Source: Pelagophyceae sp. CCMP2097
Lineage: Eukaryota > Sar > Pelagophyceae
Length of the DNA: 21,169 nucleotides
NCBI GenBank assembly: GCA_026770575.1
Contig: MU657274.1
Coordinates: forward strand, 141,644 to 162,812
Reading direction: 5' to 3'
Made by a program: the position numbers and the translations under genes. Below, in pieces: positions 8,051 to 16,047 of the stretch; within the stretch, counting starts at the first letter, position 1, and every line of letters starts with the position of its first letter. Below the pieces are notes generated by a model. It ran no database searches. It was not told where the DNA came from and worked only from the letters and a program-made list of their open reading frames with translations.

Positions 8051-10327
8051 ATGCTCGAGGGGCTGACGCCGGTGTCGCCGCCCACGGCCGACTTCTTCGA
8101 GAGCCGCCTCGCCAGCCTGGAGCGCGAGCACGCGACGCAGCGTCTCAAGAGACTCGACGGCCCTCGACGGGTGAGCAGGCACTCGACCACGGCGCGCAGG
8201 TTGATCGAGGTGTCCAAGGAGCTGAGCTCGACGTGCGTCAGCGCCGACGAGTACGACGTTTCCGAGTGAGCGCCTCTTCCGGCGCGCGGCGCCGTCGGGC
8301 GGCGGGGCGAGGACGCGCGGCGCCAGGCGCGCGTTCGAGCGCGCAAAGGCGCTGCGGCGCGAGCTGAAATTCGTGATCCACGAGTGCGCGCAGCTCGACG
8401 TGGCTTCGACGAAGCTGCAGGAGCGCGAGGCCATCGAGAAGCAGATCAAGTCCACAGAGCAGTTGTGCGCCACGCGTGCCTCCTACGAGAGAGGACCGAC
8501 GGGACCGGAGCCTCGGATGGGGGACAGGGCGTCACTCCGGGTGGACCGGGTTCGTAGGATCGACGTCCTCGAGGCGATTGTGCGCGCGGACGAGGCCCTC
8601 GGCGCCATCGAAGGCGATGTCGGCTCGGGCGACCTGCTGCGGGCGGCGCAGCAGCTCGCCGCGTTCGACCTGCCGACGCGCCACCCCTGTCCCGCGCGGC
8701 GCCCCTTGGAACATCCCGGGGACGACCCGAGCATCCCGTGCCCCGTCCGATCGACGGCACTAGGCGGCGACGAGGGCCACGAGCAGCTGGCCGCACTCGA
8801 GCTGCGCCACGACCAGGTCTCCGCGTCGCTGCAGACGCGCGTGCTCGAGCTCATGAGCGCCATGGTGCAGATCGACGACTCGGACAGCCTCATTGTGACA
8901 AAGGAGCTCGTCGGCCTGTGCTGCGGGACGTGAGTGGCCTTCGGTCCTTTTGACGGCGGTTCAAGCTTGCATGACTCGCGTGGCAAGCAACGTGTTATGA
9001 CGTTTCATGTCCCGAAGGCTCTTTGACGTGCCTTTGCGCCTGCGCGACGTCATCGAAGCGGTGCGCCTTTGGTCTATATTACAGTCGTCTGGCTCAACGG
9101 GGGTGCCTAGGCGCACTTATCCATGGCCGAGGAGAAGGTGACGCGGCTCGTGACGCAAGTCATCTCGCCGTTCGTCGACCGCGTCCTCGGCGGCAACGAA
9201 CCGGCCTGCTTCGACCTCGAGGTCCACGGACGTGAGGCCGCTTGTCCTTGTTAGCCTCTCAAGGAGCCGCGTGAAAGAGCCGCACGATGCAGGCGGCGCG
9301 ACGGCCACGCTCAGCGTGTCTTCGCAGCAAGGTCGCGCGGCGCCGGAGGAGACGAGCCTCGTCGACGCGGCGCTCACCGCGGGCCGCATCTCCGTCGTCC
9401 ACCGCGCCACCAAGCTCGTCGGCTTCCTCGTCGACCACGTCGTGCGTTGAATCGCCTACGCCAAATCACGTCTCACCGTGACCGGCAGGCCGCGGCGGGC
9501 GACGACGCGCACGCGCTCGAGCTGCTCAGACCCCTCGTCCGGGCGCACGTCATCATGTATGTTCCGCCCGACAAAAGGCGTTCCCCGTACGACGATTTGA
9601 TAGGTCGGTGCGCGCGGCGATTGTGACGCCGCCGTCCATCACGACCGAGTCCATGTACGCGTTTTGCGACTCGCTCAAAGACGCCTGCGCCGCCTGCGAC
9701 GCGGCGCTCGCGCGCGCCGCCGCGGCCGGCGACGAGTCGCGGACGCTGTCCGCGACGCTCGGCGACGCGGCGACGCACTTTGCCGCGGAGCGCGCGCGCC
9801 TGGCGCTGTCGGCGGCCAAGGCGCTCATCCTTTCGGACTGGCACAACTCGGTGGAGATCGAGGACCGGAGCGTCATCGACGACCTCGAGGCGTCGCTGGG
9901 CCGACGCGACGACGCCCCGCCGCCGCCGCCGGGCGCGGCGGGGCCCGCGGCGGCGCCGGTGGCGACGTGGCACGTCTCGGTGCTGGCGCAGGCGGTGGCG
10001 GCACACGCGCGCGCCGTACTCGTCGAGGCGCGCGGCGCGCCAGCGGCGTGCGCGCTCGAGCTGTACCAGGCCGTGCGCCACGTCTTCGAGCTCTTCCGAG
10101 CGCTCATCCCGCTGAACCACGCCAACACGATCCGCAACGTCCCGCGCATGGCCGAGCTCTTCCGCAACGACTGCCTCTTTTTGAGCAGGGCCGCCATCCT
10201 CTTCTCACACGAGTTCTGCGCCGAAATCGCCGCAAGGCAGCCAGAGGGGTCCGCGCCGCTCGTGACGCTCGTCGACCAGGTCATCCCGCTCCGCAACCTC
10301 GCCAACGCGCCACTCGCAAACGCGTGA
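8051..10327 (+). CDS. ZW10: ZW10 homologue (Dsl1/NRZ tether and RZZ complex family)
   Basis: ZW10 acts in the Dsl1/NRZ complex tethering Golgi-derived vesicles to the ER and, in animals, at kinetochores in RZZ. Exons in matching phase: 8051-8265, 8327-8464, 8558-8688, 8764-8929, then one ending at 9232, and 9293-9441, 9489-9556, 9604-10327. The 5' edge of the exon ending at 9232 (frame MAEEKVTRLVTQVISPFV) could not be fitted to the GTGAGT donor at 8930. The clearest family match is in the last exon: HVFELFRALIPLNHAN, IRNVPRMAELFRNDCLFL. The N-terminal part is helical and heptad-like (FVIHECAQLDVASTKLQERE). Length is about 570 residues against about 780 in human; the protein stops roughly 60 residues after the FRNDC block, so the usual C-terminal region is missing. 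The facing YhhN gene ends 45 bases away. Confidence 0.77.
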
Positions 10328-10372
10328 TCGCGCAAGCCCCCGTGTAAACTTGGGTATTCTTTTACGGCGTCT

Positions 10373-11245
10373 TCATATGGAGATGTACGTCGAGACGGCC
10401 GAGGCGCGCGCGGCGGCGGCATCCGCGGCGACTAGAGAGTCCTCGCCGACGCTGAACCCATATCGTTCGTCGAGGAACGGCCCCTCGAGCGACGAGGCCC
10501 GTTCGGCGTCGCTCGGCAGCACGGCGGCCCTGAGCGCGGCGGCGAGGCAGACGAGGCCCGCGGCCGCGTAGTGCGCGGCCTCGGCGACTACGGCAGCGCC
10601 GCGGTCGTCGAGCGGGCGCCAACGGCCCAGGCGGTGCAGCGCGAGCGCCGTGTCCGAGAAGACGAAGAGCAGGCCGCCTGCGGCGCACGTGAGGCGCGCC
10701 GCGCGGGCGTCGTCCGCCGGCGGCGCCAGCGTCGCCGCCGTCGCCATCGTTACGAGCGCGAGCGCGTAGAGCGCCAGGGCGAGGCGCGGCAGCGGCGACA
10801 GGTCCGCGTAGAGCAGGCCGTAGAGCGATGCGGCCCAGGCGCCGTACGCGACGCCCGCGACGACCGTGGCGCGCCGTCGTCTCCGGCCCGCGGCGCGCCG
10901 GGCGACGCCAAAGCGGCGCGGCAGGTCGTGCTCGCCGAGGAACGCGGCGGCGAGGAGGACGTGCGCGACGAAGAGCGCGCCGAGGCGCGCCACCGACGAC
11001 GCGCGCGCGACGCCGGCGCCGACGCCGCAAAACGCCGCCGCCACCGCGACGAGGCGCGCGTGCGCGCCGCCGCCGCCGCGCGCGACGGCGTAGGCGAAGC
11101 AGGCGTCCGGCAGCGCGGCGAGGCCCGCGAGCGCCCACGGCGGCAGGGGCGCCACGGCGTGCGCGACGACGGAAGCCGTTCCGAGAACGCCGCCGAGAGC
11201 CAGCCACGCCGCCTGCGCCTCGAGCGGCAGCGCCGCGCACCGCAT
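10373..11245 (-). CDS. YhhN/TMEM86 family membrane protein (lysoplasmalogenase-like)
   Basis: TMEM86 proteins hydrolyse the vinyl-ether bond of lysoplasmalogens; bacterial YhhN relatives are mostly uncharacterised. One uninterrupted frame of 290 residues runs from the ATG at 11245 to the stop at 10373, with about eight hydrophobic segments rich in Ala and Leu. Family landmarks are LGALFVAHVLLAAAFLGE, LALALYALALVTMATAATL and the best-conserved block GGLLFVFSDTALALHRLG, followed by AHYAAAGLVCLAAAL. The C-terminal 45 residues are hydrophilic and extend beyond the family. An upstream ATG at 11374 would add 43 residues of non-membrane sequence and is less likely. Substrate is unknown: plasmalogens are not established in this lineage by anything here. 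It is tail-to-tail with ZW10. Confidence 0.7.
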   Translation of the reverse strand: MRCAALPLEAQAAWLALGGVLGTASVVAHAVAPLPPWALAGLAALPDACFAYAVARGGGGAHARLVAVAAAFCGVGAGVARASSVARLGALFVAHVLLAAAFLGEHDLPRRFGVARRAAGRRRRRATVVAGVAYGAWAASLYGLLYADLSPLPRLALALYALALVTMATAATLAPPADDARAARLTCAAGGLLFVFSDTALALHRLGRWRPLDDRGAAVVAEAAHYAAAGLVCLAAALRAAVLPSDAERASSLEGPFLDERYGFSVGEDSLVAADAAAARASAVSTYISI

Positions 11246-11536
11246 CCCGCCTCCGGGAGGGCCGCGTCCACGACGTCGATGGCCCCGCTGGAGGGCGTTC
11301 CGAATCCAGAACACCCGATTTCCGTCGGAAATCCGGCGCTGGATGGAATTCCTTCCAAGGTCCCTAGACGGCATTCCTTCACGCCGCGTGGTTGGCCGCT
11401 CTCTCGTGCGCGGGACCTTTATCGTCTGCCGCTCCCTCGACGGTCAGAGTTTCGACGTCGTCGGAGTTTCTCAACTTAAAACGATTCTGCGGTGGCGCAC
11501 GGGCGCGCCGGGGCCGATAGATTTGCGGGGGGGCTG
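11246..11536. other. Spacer with a short palindrome upstream of the YhhN gene
   Basis: This 291-base spacer separates the YhhN start (minus) from the stop of the coiled-coil gene (also minus). It contains GATTTCCG T CGGAAATC (11317-11333), a perfect palindrome of 8-base arms, and nearby GGAATTCC (11345-11352). The YhhN promoter should lie here, which is inferred from position only. Confidence 0.4.
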
Positions 11537-13363
11537 CTAGACGCCGTACTTGCTCTTCGACGACGGCGCGCTCCGTTTCGGCGGCGTCGCGCGCACAGCG
11601 GTGGGCTTCTTGGCCGCGCCGTTCGGCGGCGGCGCCGTGCCGGGCCGCGGCCTCGGCGGCGCCGCGACCGCCGAGGGCCGCGGCGCCGCGGGCTTCGCAG
11701 AGGCCGGTCTTCGTCGGTCCGTGGCACTCGTCGAGACGGGGGCCGTGGCCGGGCCTGGAGGAGGGGACTCTGGAAAGGCGGTCCAAGCCACGAAATCGCT
11801 GTCCATGCAATGCTTCCTGGACGCTGCTTCCGACGGCCTCGGAGCGCGGGCGTCTTGGCCAGCGCTGCGGCCGAGGGCGCCGACGCTCTCTTGAGGAGCG
11901 GCCGCGGCGCGGAGGAGGGCCTCTTCCCCGGCTCGGCGGGGCCCCGGCTCGGTAGCTTCTTCCACAGGGATGCGCTCGACGCGGTGGCGGGCGCGGCGGA
12001 GACGCGCTTCGCGACCTTGCGCGCGGCCGCCGCGGGCGCCACTGGCTTCTTCGCGGCGGCAGCGCGGCCCTGCGCCTTGGCGGCGCTTTTTTTCGCCGCG
12101 GGCCGGCCGGCAGGCCGCGCCGCGCCGTTGAGCGTGTGGTGCATGCTGACCGTTTGGTAGGCGAGGACGTGGTGCGTCGGCGACGACTCGTCGATCTATG
12201 CCGAGCGCGCGTCGGGCGCACGCCGAGCATGGGCGAGATTCGACCACGCAAGGCTCTCAAGAAGAAACGACGTTGCGTGACTCACGAGCGACGACGCGGT
12301 CGAGACGAGGTCTGGTGTTCCCACGCCGTCGTCTGCGTGCGGCGGCTGCCGTAGATCGTCGCCGGCGTCGTCAAAGTCGTCGTAGCCGTCGCGGAGCACG
12401 TCGTCGATGGCGTCGCCGTCGCGAAGCCCGTCCGCGAGCTGCGCGCCGCGCCGCGCGCCGAGGGCCGTCGTCCAGCCTACGCCTCGCTTTCGACGGCCGC
12501 GCGTGCGCGGTGTTGCATCTGACAAGCGTCCTCGGGGCGCATCCGCGTTGCGGCGCCCGGGCGACGCACGCTCCTCGCCGTTGTTGCGCTCGACGAGCTG
12601 GAGGAGTTCCTTTTGCTTCATTCGGATGCGCTCCGACGCCTCGAGGCTGGCGCGGAGAGCGGCGTAGTCGAGCTGGAGGCCGGCGTGGGCCCGCTGCAGC
12701 TCGGCGTACTTGTCCGCCCTGGCGCGGAGCTTGTCCGCCTCGAGCTTCAGCCGCTTGACGTCGCAGTCGGCCGCGTCGCGCCGGCGCGTCATCGCCTCGA
12801 GGCTGCGCGGATCACGAGCATGAGAGAGCCGCCGCGGTTGGGGTGCTTTCAAGGCGGGCTCGACGACGACTTGGGTTTCGACGGACGCCGGCGCGGGGGG
12901 TCTTTCTCACGATCGGCGGAGCCGCGCCTCGGTGCCCTTGGGCGCCTTGCCCGCCGTCGCCGGCGCGCCGTCGACGCTGTCGGCGCCGTTCGCATCGTCG
13001 TCGTCGTCGCGCTTTTGCCGCGCGCGCGCCGAAACTACGCGTGGACGGCAGTTCGTGTACGGCAGTTCGATAATTCGTGCCGCGCCGGACAAACGGGCGG
13101 CGGGACGGCCGCGGCTGCGTCGCAGGGCACTCGGGAAGGTGGGACCGCGCACCTTTCATGACGCGGTCCTCACCGCCGTCGAGCCCCGGCGTCTTGCGCG
13201 CGGCGGCGGCCGGTGCGGGCCCTTCGTCGTCGTCTTCAAACGGCGACTTGGTCAGCTTTGTGCAGAGCGTCGCGACATCGGCCTGTAGCAAGCTGAGTTC
13301 GTGCTCCAGGCGCTGGCGCCGCTCCGCCGCATGCGACGAGGAACTGGCACGCGCGGGATCCAT
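11537..13363 (-). CDS. Coiled-coil protein with basic Ala/Lys/Pro tail, unrecognised
   Basis: I do not recognise the family. Exons in matching phase: 13363-13174, 13034-12911, 12802-12286 and one starting at 12195; donors are GTGAGG, GTGAGA and GTGAGT. The last intron is probably 11834-11770 (GTCGGA...TTCCAG), which makes the total 1425 bases, 474 residues, but other sites there would also work. The start MDPARASSSS leads into a short helix (RRQRLEHELSLLQADVATL). Exon 3 holds a clear coiled coil of about 70 residues (CDVKRLKLEADKLRARADK onward to MKQKELLQLVERN), then an acidic stretch (DGYDDFDDAGDD). The tail resembles linker-histone tails in composition (AAKKSAAKAQGRAAAAKKP) and ends SSKSKYGV. 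The composition suggests nucleic-acid or microtubule contact, but that is guesswork. Confidence 0.6.
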
Positions 13364-13731
13364 CCCTGCCGTCGCCCTTGTGCGCGCCAATTGTCGAAGA
13401 AGCGCACTGGCCCAAGGAGGCGAGGCGAGGCACGAAGGACCACCGGCGTGCCGCGCCAGACGTCGAAGAAGCGCACTAGCCCGAGGAGGCGAGGCGGGGC
13501 CGAGGGCCGGCGAGGCGGAGGCAGGGCCGGCGCGCGGCCTGGACGACCGAGGCGTCGAAGCGCGGCACCGCTCGACCGGCTCTCTCTCCCCCCGAGCTGT
13601 AATCGCTCGCTGAAAAGTCCGAAGTAAACTTTTATCTTCGAGCTCGGTGAACGAATCTCCGACCCGCGTTGAAGTGCATGGCCTAGCCGGTGCCGGCCCG
13701 CGAGGTTCGGAAGCCGCGCCGCGCGCGCGCA
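13364..13731. promoter_or_regulatory. Divergent spacer between coiled-coil and transporter genes
   Basis: Both flanking genes read outward from this 368-base spacer, so it should contain both promoters. Its most visible content is a near-exact duplication (13383-13427 and 13452-13496). The right half is purine-rich on the plus strand with several AGGCGAGGCG-like words. No core promoter element was recognised. Confidence 0.4.
13383..13496. repeat. Imperfect direct duplication, 69-bp period
   Basis: GTCGAAGAAGCGCACTGGCC at 13393 recurs as GTCGAAGAAGCGCACTAGCC at 13462, and the match continues through AGGAGGCGAGGCG (33 of 35 bases identical). With the flanking CGCGCCA block the repeat unit is about 45 bases at a 69-base spacing. 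Confidence 0.88.
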
Positions 13732-15365
13732 ATGACGTGGCGCAGCGGCGATGTCTCGATGGGGCGTTCTCTCGGCAAGCTCGGGCTCTTTGTCGTTTTC
13801 GGCATGGGCGGGTCGTGGTGGGGTCTATATCCTCGCGGCGTCCTTTCGCGCGGTCGAGAGCAGGTCCTCGACCTCGAAGCCAAGACGGGCCGGGCACAAT
13901 GGAGTCGACGAAATAGAGTCCACTTTTGTCTCGACGCCGCGGCCCGCCTACGTCGTCGGCCTTTGGCGTCGACGCCTGCGGCCGCAGGCACGTGGCTGCT
14001 CTGGATGGAGCTGCCCGTCTACACGAAGCACTTTGGCCCCGGCGTCGCGAACCGCATCTCGCTGAGCGGCAACGCGGGCGCCCTGACGTGCGGCGCTTAC
14101 CTGCTCTGGAAGCGCCACGCGAAAACGCGCTTGCCGTCGCCACACGCGCTCATCTGGTGGACGCTCGCCGCGCAGGGCTTTGGGGTGGCGCTCCTCGCGC
14201 TGGCGACGCCGGGCAGCGCCTGCTTCACCATCGAGGTGCTCTGCCTTGCCAGCTTCGTCACGGCCAGCGTCGGCTACATGGCGGGCTTCACGGTAGCGCC
14301 CGCGCTCGTGGAAAACTACGAGAACAAAATCTACGGCGTCTTCAATGCCGGCGACGGCGTCGCCTCGGTGCGCTTCTTGAGTGGCGGGCGCCCCAGTGCG
14401 GCGCGCGCCTCGAAGCGACGGCGCAGGTCGTGACGGCGCTGCTGTCCATCGCGCAGTTCTCCGACACGCAGAAGCCGCGGTTCTCGCCGCTGGCCTGCGT
14501 GCTGCTGCTGGGCCTGCCCGTCACCGCGTGCTCCGCCCTCGCGTTCGGCGTCATCCAGAAAACGGGCTGCGGCAGGCTCCAGGAACCCGGCGACGACGCC
14601 GCGCCGGGCCACGCCCCGATCAACGCGACGCAAGACGATGAAGCCTCTGAGAACCCGATGGCCGCGTTCAAGCAAGTTGACGACGAACCCGAGTCCCCGA
14701 ACATTGAAGTCGAGCTCGTGCGGCGCGCGTGGCCGGCCGGGCCGCATCACGTCGTCAAGCCCGCGGCGCGGCGCGGCGCGTTCACGCTGCGGCTCTTCGC
14801 GACGATTGTGTGGGTCGAGTTTACAGGATGGGGCATCGCCGACTCGATCGTCCCGTTTGCCTGCGCGGCAGCGCGCGACGCCGGCGCCGACGGCGGCCGG
14901 GATTGCCTCGTCGGAGTCTTCACAGTGACGATCTTCGCGCGCCTCGCAGCAGTCGTCTTCGCCACGGCGCTGCCGATGCACCGCGTCCAGCGCAGCCTAG
15001 GCGCGTCGCTCTGGTTGCCGCTCCTCGTCTTCACCGCAGCCTTTGCGGCGCTCTGCCTCGGCGCCGCCGCGCCACCGCCGCTGTGGACGCAGCGCTCGTG
15101 CGTGTTCGTCGTCGCGCTGCTCCGCTTCCTCGGGCCGTACGCCTCCGAGCTCTGCATGCTCCTCGTCCAGCCCAGCTACGCCAAGGAGGACCACGCCGCC
15201 ATTCCCGTGCTCCTCAGCATCGTGCGTTTTGGACTAACGAAGACAAGGGAATCGAACTTTGCAACCCGCCGACTCGGCCGTTTGCACCTCGATCGCTAGG
15301 CCGCCATCGCGGGCAACCTCGGCGGCGCGGCCACCGCGGCGGTCGTCATGGCCCTCGTATCATAA
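13732..15365 (+). CDS. SLC52-like (RFVT) riboflavin transporter candidate
   Basis: SLC52 proteins carry riboflavin across the plasma membrane in animals. Four exons join in phase: 13732-13822, 13988-14367, 14427-15221 and 15300-15365, giving 443 residues, the usual SLC52 length. The joined N-terminus reads GLFVVFGMGGSWWGTWLLWMELP; SLC52 members share FGMGSW...LWVELP there. Further matches are ASVGYMAGFTVAPAL followed by GVFNAGDGVAS and VVTALLSIAQ, then FSPLACVLLLGLPVTA, a hydrophilic central loop (about 65 residues, acidic), and a C-terminal half with about five hydrophobic segments. The 66-base final exon supplies the last membrane segment (AAIAGNLGGAATAAVV). A second ATG at 13759 is an alternative start. 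Substrate is inferred from family only. It is divergent from the coiled-coil gene. Confidence 0.72.
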
Positions 15366-16047
15366 CGTGACGGGACTTTAAAGCAGCTTATACTCGACCA
15401 TCGCGGCAAGTGCGACGCCGCGATGAGTAGGAGTTCGAGAGGGCGAACGACTTCAAACTGCCATGCGACAAGATTAGTGGCACTCAAATTCAACTCTTGC
15501 GAGGACATTCAGCGATATCGCCTTCTTTATCACTGACGAATTTTCAAAACTGAAATTAGATAACTTTTTTTAGCGCGTGCGCTCTTGCCGCTCCCTCCAG
15601 TCGTATAAGTTGGCGCCTCGGAGACCAAGCGCGAAGAAGAAACGTCTCAAACCGCGAAATTTTAGTAGCCTACTTTGGAGGCAAGGAATTGCCGGCCAAT
15701 TTGGACATAACGTTCGGGCACAGTGCCCCTAACGTCTCTCTCAATTGGCCGGGAACTCATTGGCGCCTTCATCGACTTTTGATTTGTGCCCTAAGGTTTA
15801 GACTTGATTAACTACTAAATTAAGAAGCTTTCGCAGAGAATCGCCAAAATAAGGCAGTTGACGAAAAAGCCAAACAAGCGCGCCCAGGGCGTCTCGCGGG
15901 AGTGGCCGGCGCAGCGCCAGCCGCATTCACGAGCCAAAAATAGTTAATAGATTTCCGGTGATAATCTAATTCGACAGTGTTTCCCGGGCCGTGTCGACGG
16001 GGCGGCCGCCCACGGGACAGCACCGAGCCGAGTGCAGACGTGCACCC
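15366..16047. other. AT-richer gap of about 680 bp without a gene
   Basis: Base composition drops clearly here, with runs such as AAATTAGATAACTTTTTTTAG (near 15554), against a very GC-rich background on both sides. No protein-like frame was found. It should contain the 3' end of the transporter transcript and the promoter of the helicase gene. It also holds the nested palindrome at 15692-15752. Confidence 0.6.
15692..15752. repeat. Concentric inverted repeats centred on 15722
   Basis: The outer arms CCGGCCAATT (15692-15701) and AATTGGCCGG (15743-15752) are exact reverse complements. An inner palindrome GGGCAC A GTGCCC (15716-15728) has the same centre base, 15722. Extending the outer arms by six more bases keeps four matches. 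The sequence between the two layers is not complementary, so the structure would be a stem, an internal loop and a terminal hairpin. Confidence 0.9.

Noticed and set aside
8171..8200. GTGAGC...GCAG as an intron in ZW10 exon 1
   Set aside because: Only 29 nt, not a multiple of three, and the frame reads on without a stop through it to a good donor at 8266.
6703..8346. 547-codon open frame on the minus strand
   Set aside because: It lies opposite well-phased exons of the cold-shock and ZW10 genes, is Arg/Ser/Pro-rich without domains, and fits a GC-driven shadow frame.
9553..10422. 289-codon minus-strand frame opposite the last ZW10 exon
   Set aside because: The plus strand carries the conserved ZW10 blocks in the same place; the antisense product is Ala/Ser/Arg low-complexity.
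10571..11479. 302-codon plus-strand frame opposite YhhN
   Set aside because: Its Arg/Glu-rich product is the antisense of Ala/Leu-rich membrane segments; the minus strand has the family motifs.
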